Shown here piece after piece: positions 24,118 to 34,885 of a DNA stretch of 64,000 nt (position 1 is its first letter; each line of letters begins with the position of its first letter). Made by a program: the position numbers and the translations under genes. Below the pieces are notes generated by a model. That model was given only the letters and a program-made list of their open reading frames with translations, had not been told where the DNA came from and searched no databases. Origin of the DNA: Alisma plantago-aquatica (lineage: Eukaryota; Streptophyta; Magnoliopsida; Alismatales; Alismataceae); NCBI GenBank assembly GCA_963693085.1, contig OY856409.1:1621721211-1621785210 (forward strand), read 5' to 3'.

Positions 24118-24650
24118 TTGCAGTATATTACATACATAATTTGTAATATGGTTGGGCATGGCACAAGGCTGTATGGTATATGGCATAGGGAGAAAGATCA
24201 AATCATACTTGATGCAATGAGAAACCAATATGACATGGGGAGATGTGTCAATAGAGTATATACTGGAGAGGCTTGGAGGGATACATTGTGTGACTTTTGA
24301 AACATAACAAAGGTGCATTACATATCTTTGAATGAGGTGAAAACCTGATGGAAGAAACTCATGAGAGATTATATTAGGCAAAATTGTTTCCTTTTGGGAG
24401 ATTTATTGGCTACTCAGCCCTTAGTAGGCATGAAACATGTGATTCCACCTAACTTTGTCACGACCCATTACACTTTCCCCCCAAGAGTTGTAGTACACAT
24501 GAACAATGTTGAAAACATCAACGCAAAGCTGTACGAGTAGGTGGTGAAGGCAATCAATGAAGTTGAAAGAATAACTAGTGAAATGATTTCCCGCCAACTT
24601 TAGGGCATACTCTTGATGTTTGTTTATGAATTTCAAAATGTACTTGTTAT
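24118..24650 (+). pseudogene. Myb/SANT-like remnant, probably from a second Harbinger ORF1
   Basis: The frame starting near 24145 reads MVGHGTRLYGIWHREKD, then YTGEAWRDTLCDF, and after a stop NITKVHYISLNEVKT-WKKLMRDY. The spacing of tryptophans (W-x-F-N-x-I-T ... V-K-x-W-K-x-L-x-x-D) resembles the helix pattern of Myb/SANT-like domains in Harbinger ORF1 and related plant proteins. It is followed by NFVTTHYTFPPRVVVHMN and an alpha-helical tail to about 24600. At least three stops interrupt it. It could also be a captured host gene of the same fold. Confidence 0.4.
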
Positions 24651-26722
24651 AATGATTATGAACTAGTACATGTTGAAGTTGATGTCAAATACACTACTTA
24701 TGTATTTAGTTTTCTTTTAACTATTTTCATGGTTTGTGTTAACTAGTTTCATAATTATTTTGACATGATAATTATGTGGTTAAACTTATATTTATCACTG
24801 ATGTGAAACATTTTATTGTCTAGATGTCGATGTAACACTCCAATAAATATGTAATGGTCAAACTTCATGCAAGTATTAGGAGCCTTCCTCACACTCCCAT
24901 CATCCATCTTCACATGAAAAGCCCACAAATGTGCACCCTGAACAACCTATAGATGGAAAACAAAGCAATGAGGGGGGTTGCTCACCATGTTCATCATTAG
25001 CCTCTACTATTTGATTTGCCAAAAGATGACGTCAAGTAAGAGGACTAGGTTGTGGTGTAGAAACATTTTGTGGTATCATATGATGAGTACGATGAGGCCA
25101 TAAAGTGGGCCAATTGGGATGGTCCTACCTGGGACTAGCGTAAACCTTCCCCGCCACCGCCAAAGGGCTAGGACAACGGTTGGTCACCATCTTAGACTGG
25201 TTGTGGATCTTCCGAGCTAGGCATCCACCATGAGATATTGTCACATTCATAAGAAGTCAAAGGATCCTTTTAGTAGAGATATGCTTGACTTTACCGGTTG
25301 ATGGATCCAATAAAGACGGTATCATGATGTATTTTTCTTCAGTTTGAAAAACTAGATGCAATCCCATTGCCAACCATAATCAGACTATATCATGTTAACG
25401 TCTTCACTTGATTCATCAACTAGTAGTCACACTTCTCTCTACCATCAATTGACTTCTTTTAACCAATGCAACAACTCATGGAGAATGTCAAGTTTGCCAC
25501 AGGAACTCATAAGATGTTTTCACTCCAACATTTTCGTATCTGACCATTATCTAGTCAGCCCATGATGATTTTATTTGGATTTTTTTGTTCCAAATCACCT
25601 ATGTACACTCTATTTTTATGGAACTAGAACTTTTTGTCAATGTGAATGACAATTATAAATTGGTATTATTGAGTAATTGTCTATGTAGTAATTTAAAATG
25701 TGTTTCATTATTTGTTGTACATCTTATTAAGTTATAGATTGTCGACATTGTTTTTTCTACATCTGGTGGGGAAATGCTTCTATTGATTGTTGCCCATCTA
25801 CCAAATTAATCCTTGTATTGTTTTTTTCCCATCTTGTAATAGTAAAGATGTCCTCTTGAGTGGCTAGTTCAATTCAATCACATTTTTTGTTAACAAACAC
25901 ATAAACTACAAACATTGATATATTTTCAAACTATGTCAGCTGCTTCTCGATAAAATGAATCGGTTTTAATGGGATGATGAGTCAGATGTAGCACTTGGCA
26001 CAATCTTCTATCTTGGCATAAACATATGCCTTCTGTCCAAAAATATGGATCAACATACCGCTTGGTCTCCATAGTAGGGTGGATGTGGGTGTCTAGGTTT
26101 AGGCTTCGACCATGGACTTTTGCATTGCTCGAAAGGGGGCGAAGGATACTTCTGGTAGAGAGAAGCTTGACTTTTTTCAATGATAAAATTGTGGCAAGCT
26201 TCATCTACTAGGATTCATGTATAGTTTATTGTGGGCTGATGAAGAAGAACTTTTACATCTTACTAAATTTAACTGGATGGTTACAAGATGCAGTCAGGTT
26301 TCATTTGGCAAACTGACCACAATTTATTTTTCCAACCAAGATCATACTGGATCATGTTACCGTCTTTTCTAAATTAAGCAACCAATAGAGGTTCTTCATT
26401 GTCAGGCCGCAATGAACCATACAAATTCTACCTTGCAAAGCCTGCCTTAGTTTCATCGTGGATAAAAAGACATATTTCTATCTACCAGGTGGGTCCATTG
26501 TCTTCTTTGGGGTTATCCAACAGCTTATGTAGGTTTCCCAAGTCCCCAAAGTCCTTTTTTATCTGCTCTGCCTTGGATCATGCCGCATTTGACCAATATC
26601 TACTCAGGCTATTATCATTTTCTGGGTGCACTATTTAATTTTCAAGATAAACTATGTAATCTTTGTTTGTATGGAACAATTACTTCTAGGCCAATTTGAA
26701 TGACAATTTGAACTAGATAATG

Positions 26723-26820
26723 TTCAATTTATGTTTGGTACAATTATTGGTTGAACAAATACTTCTTTGCCAATGTGAATGAAAATTTGAATCAAATATT
26801 ATGCAAGTATACTGAATTTA
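26723..26820 (+). repeat. ~98-bp direct repeat, copy 1
   Basis: ttcaattta(t/a)gttt-ata-c...ttgttgaacaaatacttct-tgccaatgtgaatga-aa-ttgaatcaaatattatgcaagt is repeated at 27099-27196. A third, weaker relative is near 25610-25660. Confidence 0.75.
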
Positions 26821-27098
26821 TCTTTGGTACTGTTGTTTTATTTAGATCAATCTTACTTGTACTAATTTTATTTAGGATAGAGAATATAAGTTAGGGACAA
26901 ACATATTAAACAAAATAGTAAATGAGCTCAAAAGTAAAAATTGTTGCCAAAAGTGGATTCTACTAATTATTCATGTGGAAAATTGTGGCTTTAATTGAAT
27001 ATTGTCAGAGCCCTCAAATAAACAAGGAAAGAAAAATAAATTTTAAATATCAATGTGTTCAATTGATACATTTCTTTTCATATAGTTTTTTAGATAAT

Positions 27099-27196
27099 TT
27101 TCAATTTAAGTTTCATACCGTTGTTGGTTGAACAAATACTTCTATGCCAATGTGAATGACAAATTGAATCAAATATTATGCAAGTCTATTGAATTT
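27099..27196 (+). repeat. ~98-bp direct repeat, copy 2
   Basis: Partner of 26723-26820 at a distance of 376 bp, in the same orientation, about 90% alike by eye. Confidence 0.75.
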
Positions 27197-28045
27197 GTTG
27201 GTCGGACATATATAGTAAAATATATCTTACATTCCTTATTAAACTGAAAAATTATGTGAAAGGTTGTCTCAATCATGTACTTGTTAATAGAGACATACAT
27301 TTTTTTTTTTGTCTTTATTAAACTATGCTACAACTATTTCCATAAACAATACAGTCAAGCAATAGCTATCAGTGGGATGACAAAACTGATGCAACACTGG
27401 AAACAATGTTAGACCATCATTACTATTTATGCAGACTACATGACCCTTCCACATGCCTAGCTTGGCATGATGCCCTTATTGAATTTCACACAATAACTGG
27501 GAGGACTGGCATACAAATGAATATGTTTAAGGTAAGGTGAAAAGTGCTAAAACTTGTAGATGTAGTTCCATGGACTTTCTGGACAAGTCCTCGTACTTAC
27601 CCACCAGTAATACAACAACAACTCGATTAAGCGAGAACCTCTTAACCATGTGTAACAATGGAAAATGAGGGAGGAAAAATACAAAATGTGGTTGTTGGAG
27701 ATGTTGGTGCTGCAGAAAAAGAGTGAAGTTAATGCATATTATTGAATGTCTTCAAATATGTATTGAACTATAATTTTTTAATCGGGTATTTGTATTTTAT
27801 TTATGTAATATTGAGTACTTGTATTCATATTTTCATACTAGTATCTCATATCACTAGTTTCATTTAACTTATATTGCTTGGTTGTTATCATAGTTTGCAT
27901 ACATCAACACCTTTTTTTGATGTTAATTTAATTCTTTCATACTGTTATATGTTAGAAGCAATTCAAAATCAAAATAGATCCTGACTTGGTTGGAAAGAAG
28001 AATAAGACAAAAGTCTAATCATGAATCGCCTAATCTCAATTTATT

Positions 28046-28172
28046 TTCCAAATAGAATCAGATTGAATCCTGACTGGTATGCCAAATAGAATCAAACTGA
28101 ATCCTGCTGAATCCAGACCAACTAACTAGAATCAGACTGGGTTCCCAAATAGAATCAGACTGGATCCAAAGT
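28046..28172 (+). repeat. Short minisatellite of CCAAATAGAATCAGACTGGATCC-like units
   Basis: Near-identical phrases ccaaatagaatca(g/a)a(t/c)tg(a/g)atcc start at 28048, 28082 and 28145, with a partial unit (actagaatcagactgg) at 28125. They lie about 150 bp before the copia fragment and may be part of that element's leader or of an adjacent transposon end. Confidence 0.7.
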
Positions 28173-28329
28173 AACTCAATCCAAATCTATAGACTAACCC
28201 CGTCTAGCCCAATGATGACTACAAAATCCCAATCCCGAACTAAAATACATTGTGATTCATGGTGAACTTCAATTGTTACCTCTTTTCAAGTTTATCAATA
28301 CTATTGTGTGTTTTTAGATAACTATATAA

Positions 28330-29785
28330 TATTTTCTTAATATATCCTTTGAAACAACGATCTAATTTCTTTTCTCAATTTGATGTGTTTCATAAAATGA
28401 TTAGAACACAAATCAATGTTTATATAAAGATTTTGCATACTGATAATGGTGGTGAGACCTTGAATTATGAGATGAATATCTGTCTCACAAATAATGATAT
28501 TCTACATTAGCTTCGTAATCCTTATACTTCTGAGAAAAATGGGATAATAAAGAGGAAACATAGACATGTTGTTGAACTTGGTAGCCATGTTGACTGATTC
28601 TCAAGTACCAATCAAATACTGGGTAGTGGTATTTGTCATTACAAACTATCTGATTAATAGGCTTCTGCCTGAATGTACTACAAAAGCCTCAAATACAATG
28701 GTAACCAGGGGAAAGGCTGGAGTACGCAAACCAAATCCCAAATATAGTTTATTAACCACTACATTGCCATCTACTCCACGTACTATGAAAGATGATACAA
28801 AACATCTTGGTTGTCTTGAAGCCGTGCAAGCTAAAATACAGGCTCTACAAGCCAATAACACATGGACTCTTATTCCATGAGATGCACACACAAATGTTGT
28901 TGTCTGTAAGTGGGTGTTTAACGCGAAACCAAAGTCTGATGGATCTTTAGACAAACTCAAAGCTCATCTAGTAGCTCAGGATATCTATAGGAACAAGGAG
29001 CCAATTATGTCAAGACTTTTAGTCCAGTTGTCAAGTCTCTCGGGTTACCAATTGTGTTCTCCATTAATATAGGTAGAAATTGGTAAACAACTTGATATAT
29101 GTAATGCCTTATTTTTTAATGGTGTGTTACTTGCGGATGTCCACATGTTTCAACCACCTGGATTTCATTACAAGGTTCATCCTATTCATATATGCAAACT
29201 ATCTAAAGCATTATTTGGCCTAAGACAAACTCCTCATGCCTGGTACAATAGAATGAGTGAGTTTTTGTTTAAACAAGGTTTTGTCAGCAATTAGTCCGAC
29301 AGTTCAATGTTTTTTCTTCATGTTAAATTTGATATGATAATACCTCTTCCATACATCGATGATATCATCCTCATTGGCAGAAATCCAACATCTAGAAATC
29401 CTTTCTTCTTACCTTAGAAAGACAATTCTCAATTCGTGACATAGGTACTGTCAACTATTTCTACATTCATTGCCTTAAAAAAAAACTATTTCTACATTGA
29501 GAGGATTCATGTTGATGAAGGTTTATTCATAAACCAATCTAAATGTGCAATTGAGTTGCTCCAACGGACTGACCTAGTTGAATGAAAACCTCTATCAACA
29601 CCTCTTCCAATCAATTTCCAAGCTGATATTAGAAAGGATACTACAGATTCCTCTTTTTAATCCAACTGAATTTAGACAAATAGTTGGTAGTCTCTAGTAC
29701 TTAACCATTACTTGCCCTGACCTCACACATGTTGTGAATACAGTTTGTTAGTATATGGCTACCCCAACCTTCCTTCACCCGTCGT
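28330..29785 (+). pseudogene. Ty1/copia pol fragment: integrase end to RT
   Basis: The order integrase then RT is diagnostic of copia elements. Legible blocks: FDVFHKMIRTQINVYIKIL then TDNGGE (second catalytic Asp region of integrase, 28375-28460); RNPYTSEKNGIIKRKHRHVVE (the PxxNGxxERKHR block, 28508-28578); IKYWVVVFVITNYLINRLL (28610-28665); the RT start QANNTWTLIP (28850-28880) and CKWVFNAKPKSDGS (28907-28950); DICNALFFNGVL, VHMFQPPGF and KALFGLRQTPHAWYNRM (29090-29255); and the catalytic YIDDIIL (about 29353-29373). Later pieces are FYIERIHVDEGLFINQSKCAIELL and the MATPTFLH relic of the QxMxxPTxxH motif near 29755-29780, where homology stops. Many stops and frame changes interrupt it. No LTRs of this element were seen. 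Confidence 0.9.
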
Positions 29786-30138
29786 CAATCGGAGAGCGGA
29801 TTTGCTGCTCCTGTTTTTTACATGCTACTTCAGTGTGAATCTGCATACACGTGTAGCTGTGTCTACGATCCAAAGATCAGGATTTGATTCACTAAACTCG
29901 TCATTTTCTGGCAAAAAGAGCACCCTGCTCCGTGAAAAATGAGGACCAGCAAAGCTTCAATCGGAGTGTCAAAGCATAACACAGAACAGCGCTACCCTCC
30001 CGCCAGTTGTAAAAACCAACTAAAAGAAGGAATAATTATACTTCTACATCGTGATGATATCTGCACAAGCATCGTCACAAAAGGGAAGCCGTCCAAAAAA
30101 ATTCATGAAAAGGTAAAAACCCGAGCGTTTTCAAACGT

Positions 30139-30202
30139 GCGACTCCTCACCAATCCATAACAGAAGCCCTGCGACTCCTCACCAATCCATAAGAGAAGCC
30201 CT
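30139..30202 (+). repeat. 32-bp perfect-type tandem duplication
   Basis: The unit beginning gcgactcctcaccaatcca is present at 30139-30170 and 30171-30202 with one difference (aacaga / aagaga). This suggests a recent replication slippage or filler event. Confidence 0.95.
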
Positions 30203-30477
30203 CGTAGAGCTCCCCAGTAGTCCTTGCCACGTAGTTGCGTGACAGACAGAATCGTGAAACTCTAATTAGTCATTTTCATGGACATCATCTCTTTTCATGC
30301 TGTGTACGTGTTCTGCGTGTATGAACGTGTGCCTCAACATCTTGCTTCAAGTCAGAGGACATCACCTCTTTTAGCACATCCAGACCTGGGACCGATGATC
30401 AAGAAAAAAGATTCTTAAGAGTCCCTATATCTTTAAGAGAGTTATTGCTTCATAAAAGAAAAATCTTTGAAATCTTG

Positions 30478-31015
30478 AAAATGTTTCAGCTTCATTATCT
30501 GGCCAATTTTTTTTGTTACAACCCACACTTTTATGACCGTTATTTGGAGTTAAAGGTTCACTGAAACAATCAGTCAGGTTAGACGGTTTTGTACTACAAA
30601 CCAACAGAGCATCTTGTCCTTTTCTGAAAGAAAGATGCCGAATACACTGTGACTTTGATCCAGACAAGAATAAGAAACAGGTGGTATACCATCTGAAGAT
30701 GGCGGGCAGCAGCAATTTGGTGGGTTACTACCTGGGAAATTGTCATCTTCATTATTTGGCCATTTTTCCTGGTCACATGCTACACTTCATATCCGTTATA
30801 CGAAGTTTCAGGCTCAACTTCAATTTGGGCTGTCAATCAACCAATTGGTCTTGTTGGAAGGTTTTGTACTACAAGCCAGCGCATCATCTCGTCATTTTCT
30901 GAAAGAGATGCCAAACGCACAGTGATTTTGATCCGGACAAGGATAACAGACAGGTGATATACTATTTGAAGATGGAAGGCAACAACAATTCGGTCGGTTA
31001 CCATCATATCGGACC
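30478..31015 (+). repeat. Tandem duplication of a ~265-bp unit, two diverged copies
   Basis: Unit 1 (about 30478-30735) and unit 2 (about 30736-31015) share, in order, tt(c)attat(c/t)tggccattttt, ggttttgtactacaa(a/g)cca, catct(t/c)gtc-ttttctgaaag, agatgcc(g/a)aa, gt-attttgatcc-gacaag-ataa and gaagatgg. They differ at roughly one base in five. Confidence 0.85.
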
Positions 31016-31550
31016 ACATATTTTGTGGTCATTAATTTCGTCCTGCCCCCAGTTGGAACATTTTCTTCACTATCAATCGTTATTAGTGATAAGGACGGCT
31101 TATCGTCCCAAACTTCGCAACGCCGGACTCTTCTATTGAATAGTATGTATGTTTATCCACCAGTAACATCTTGTCAATAGTGGTAGCATGAACTTCATGA
31201 GCCATTGGACTTCATCTTTTGTCAAATAATTGATTCAGGACAGCAGTGTTTTTTTATATGGACGCGAAGCTATGTGAGAACTAACACAAATTCCTCACCT
31301 TCACATAGTTGTCTCTCTCGGGCTCCAAAAAGTCATAAATCATATACCTTATATCAAATATCACATATCACAGTCACATGTCATAATTATTTCAGTTTTG
31401 AAGGATATCCAACGCTACTGGTACATATCACGCCCCCTGAACTGAATCGAGAACGTGCTAGCTTTTATACTTGGGTAGTGTAACTCCCACGGCGGAGAGG
31501 GGGCCTTTTGGCGGTATTCAAACTCCCATGCGATGCTATAGAACGAGTTT

Positions 31551-32730
31551 TATACTATATTAATGGTTAAAGCTTATCTGAACAAAATAAGCAAAGGGCA
31601 CAAAGAACATATTAAAGAGCGCCAAATTCAAGAAGTACTACATATAGTACTTCCAATCATCAAATCTAGCATAAAGCATATATTTTCCACGCATGTAGGA
31701 AAATATGAGAACCAACAGGCATGTATAAGATGTAGTTGACCCAAATGGCGACTAAAATCTAATAAGATATTTAACCGCACAACTATCTTAATTGTATTTT
31801 AGTCTTTTTATACACCATTAGTCATAACCGAAATTTCCAAAATCTTTATTTTAGTATAGGTTCCTCATAACCAAATTAGGTTTCCAGTTCCAATGAGGTT
31901 CACAATACACTCTAAACCCATGAACTCTAATGTCTTATATATTGTTTATTTAGATTAGGTATAATATACCACAATCATCTTTGAAACCCACATTAACATT
32001 GCATGCACCTCAATTTAGGTTTTCATGCTTAGCTTAGAGAGTTTAAATCACCTAGTTCTGTCAGTTACATTAAACTATCAAATTAGGGATCACACAGTTT
32101 CAAAGTTCATATTTGTGTGGATTACATCACTATAACCCTACTTTGATTTTTCTATAATTTTATGACCATGAATGTAATCTATGTCATTTAGCTATACCTG
32201 ATTAGGGATTCTCCAAAATATTCAAAGCATGCATCCATAATGACTATGAGTCAAACATTATGAGTTATACACCAATGATGACCATAAAATAGTCGTTTCA
32301 TCATTTCTAGGCCATAATGAAAATTTTTAATTGAAGTTTTTAATCTAAACTCTTACATTCTACTAAGTAATTTAAATGCATGCACATGAGTATTATTTAT
32401 TAGTATTATTATATTAGGAACATGGTTCAATTATTGAATTATATTAACCACATATTCCATAAATAGCATTTTACAACAATTAATGGAATGGATTCTATAC
32501 CACAAAATTTAACTTCATAATATGAATCAAAACTTTGACTTAGGGCTTCCATATTGTACTGTATAATCTATTGAATACTACATCATCTTGCTTGTCTTTG
32601 TTTTACCTACACAGAAATTTATAGGAATGTTTTAGGATATAGGCACTACCCACAAACATACTTTTGATCTCGTTATGTTAATTGTTGATAACCACCTAAT
32701 AACCATATTGTAATATGTGTGGATCATATC
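31551..32730. other. AT-rich non-coding DNA left of the gypsy array
   Basis: I see no gene, long frame or structured repeat here. It ends ...ggatcatatc directly before TGTAAGG. The final five bases, atatc, should be the left target duplication of the array but do not match the right flank (ggtga, 54566-54570). Confidence 0.6.
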
Positions 32731-33255
32731 TGTAAGGACCCTGACCTGCGTTTAGGGTTTACCCTATTTGTTTTGCTTAACCTTGGTGGTTTGATGCTTG
32801 CTAATCACATTTGAGTGGTAATTTGGGTTTTTGGTGTGCCTTGTTGAGAGTTTGAGGGGCTACTTGCAAATAAACCAAGATTAGGGTTTTGTGTGCAAGT
32901 TTGCCATCTTGCGAGATGTTTTCCCCTCTTTGCTTCCTCTAGGGTTGAGAGGAAGGCTTGGGCTTGTTGTTTGAGTTCTTTGGGCCTTTGTTGAGCTTGT
33001 TTGGGCCTTGGAGTTCCTTGTTTGGGTTTGCTTGGGCCTTGTGTCGACCAAGTGGAGCTTGTGTCGGCCTAGAATAGAGCTTGTGTCGCCCATGAAGCTT
33101 GGTCCAACCTTGGTCATGTTTGGAGAACACATGGTGCACATCTTGGACAAGTGTCTTTTAGCTTGCAAGAGTGGTGGCTTGAGTTTGTGGACATGTGTCC
33201 CTTGGGTGGACGACACATACCAAGTGTTTACCTTGGTTTCTCCTCCTTTCTCATC

Positions 33256-33262
33256 TATATAG
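33256..33262 (+). promoter_or_regulatory. Candidate TATA box of LTR 1
   Basis: tatatag in ctcatctatataggtgg, followed by a pyrimidine-rich stretch. It is identical in LTRs 2 and 3, about 525 bp after the LTR start. Related LTR A has TATATAA at a similar place. The assignment is by sequence alone. Confidence 0.5.
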
Positions 33263-33340
33263 GTGGTCCCTTCCTTAGCTTGAGGTCCCTTTAGTTCCTC
33301 TCCTTCTTGTGCACGACACCCTCCATCTCCCCCTTGCTTG

Positions 33341-33486
33341 GTGGCCGACACACCCTTGAAGAAGGAGCTAAGGTGGCCGACACACCCTTGTGTGAGCAGC
33401 TTGGAGGTTGACACACCCTTGAAGAAGAAGGTGGAGGCCGATACACCCTTCTTGGAGGAGCCTTGGTGGTCGAGATACCCTTGGAG
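33341..33486 (+). repeat. GGCCGACACACCCTTG minisatellite in LTR 1
   Basis: Five units of about 25-35 bp, each with (g/t)(g/c)ga(c/g/t)a(c/t)acccttg followed by gaagaaggag or a variant. Just downstream of the predicted transcription start. Confidence 0.8.
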
Positions 33487-33894
33487 CTTGAAGTGCTTCT
33501 TCTTCCTTGGAGCTTAAGGTGGGTTGCATGACTCTAACCCTAAACTACTCTATCCTCTTCTTTCATATGTTGTTTCAACCTTGCCTTTATATGTTAGTAG
33601 TTGGTTCTTTCTTAGCTTGCATGTTGGCCGATCCATGTGTGTTAGGGTTTAGGAGAGCAACACTCCTTTCTCCCCTTAGTCTAGATGAGTGAGCTTGAGC
33701 TCTAATGCCATGACCAACACTCCTCTTTCCTACCAGATTGAGGTGAGCACATGACTTAGTGGCTTGAGCAAGACTCTCCTCTCACCTTGGGCAAGATGGT
33801 GAGCTCGTTTAGATGGCTTGAACCTTAGTTGAGATGTGTGGGGAGGTGCTGCCTGACAGCCCTTTCCCTAGTTTTATCTTGCACAGTTGGAGTG

Positions 33895-34395
33895 AGCAAG
33901 TTTCTCTTTTTGTACCTTGGGCGGGTGAGCAACCTGACCCTGCTCGCCCTGAGCCAGCTCTGCCTGACAGGCTGCTCGCCTGGAGGGCTGCTCGCCCAGT
34001 AGCTTGGCTCCCTAGCCTCTGTTGCTCGCTCAGTTTTCCCTTGCTCACCTGCACGCGTGTCACCCAACTCCCTGGCTTTGCTCGCCCGATACTTCTTTGG
34101 CTCGCCTGATAGGCACTGCTCACGCGGCTTTGCCCTACTCGCCCAACATAGCCATCTCGCCCGATACACTCCACACGCCTACTCGCTCAACGTCCTGTAC
34201 GCCCAGTTGAACTTTGCTCACCTAGTAGCCCTGCACGCCCTGTGTCGCCCGGCATCTTTGGCTTGCCCGGTACCAGTTGTGTCGCCTGACACCCAGCTTG
34301 CTCACCCGGTACCCATGTCACCCGATGGGGTGAGCCGCGCAACACTCCCTGACATGCGACACCCATCTCGCCCGGTCCTCTTATGAGGGGGCGCG
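33895..34395 (+). repeat. GC-rich GCTCGCCCG(A)-type degenerate repeat in LTR 1
   Basis: About 25 scattered copies of ctcgcc(c/t)g or (t/c)(c/g)(g/a)cccg(a)ca separated by 8-25 bp. It forms a GC-rich island in an AT-rich LTR. It lies about 1.16-1.66 kb into the LTR. Confidence 0.8.
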
Positions 34396-34539
34396 TGAGT
34401 AGTAGACTGAGTGCAACACAGCGTGCAGCCTCCCCATGCCTAGCCATGCAAGTCAGCTATAGTGAGGGTTGTGAGATCTTAGGTGAGGGTAGTTAGGTCC
34501 TTTGGTGACGGTCCCAAGTATCATGACAGTAGACACTTA

Positions 34540-34885
34540 TGAATAACCAAATCTCGGTAGTAATGCCTAGCTTATTAACAATCAAATGACATGGTAGTAT
34601 TAATGGAATAGCCATGATGATAATATGTTGATAACAAAGATGTTAGTTGTGTTGATGCCTTGAAACCTATGATAATGCTAATGATAGTAACAAAGATGAT
34701 GATGGTAATTGCATAATAACAATAATGATGATGATCATAATAATGATGGCAATAATGATAGTAATGACATGCATGAATTAACCCTTGTGCTTAGTTGAGA
34801 ATGATGGTAGTTGCACTAGTAGCTTGCATAATGGTAAAAATGGTAATAATGATGATAGTGGATGGTAATAGTAATGATATTGGTA
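34540..34885 (+). repeat. ATG/AAT/TAATGATG low-complexity block in LTR 1
   Basis: Repeats of gatgat, aataatgat and atggtaat in irregular order. The same block is in LTR 2 (about 43430-43765) and LTR 3 (about 52310-52650). Confidence 0.8.

Larger units (their letters stand above)
24651..27750. other. Repeat-containing DNA with two WDD-type coding relics
   Basis: Mostly non-coding. Two related coding-like relics are visible on the plus strand: WDDESDVALGTIF at about 25964-26002 and YQWDDKTDATLETMLDHHYY at about 27370-27430. The second is followed by CLAWHDALIEFHTITGRTG. The W-D-D/E-x-x-D-x-x-L opening and the later W-x-x-x-x-x-E-F are typical of Myb/SANT-like domains. Around 25540-26700 further phrases are repeated loosely (ccatgtgaatgacaat-type and catgttaccgtcttt-type), which suggests a duplicated block of about 0.9 kb. 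Small frames at 26026 and 26399 have no recognisable product. Confidence 0.35.
29786..31550. other. Less AT-rich segment of unknown origin with tandem duplications
   Basis: Base composition is visibly less AT-rich than on either side and changes abruptly at the end of the copia homology. It contains two tandem duplications (listed separately) and short frames in both strands with no recognisable product. A possible plus-strand coding relic (FDPDK(N/D)(K/N)(K/R)Q, then V(V/I)Y(H/Y)LKM) occurs in both units of the larger duplication. It may be an unidentified transposon or a displaced piece of a host gene or promoter. Confidence 0.3.

Noticed and set aside
32881..33414. 177-codon minus-strand frame in LTR 1, with shorter versions in LTRs 2 (144) and 3 (116)
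   Set aside because: Antisense frames occur in some plant LTR elements, but this one has different lengths in each LTR and repetitive, biased composition from the minisatellite. Its conservation follows from LTR identity.
33895..34395. CRISPR-like array of short repeats and spacers
   Set aside because: Units are degenerate and unevenly spaced, the repeat lies inside a plant LTR, and the genome is eukaryotic.
34187..34447. 86-codon minus-strand frame in the GC-rich block, found in all three LTRs
   Set aside because: Arises from the GCTCGCCCG repeat, in which stop codons are rare. No domain.
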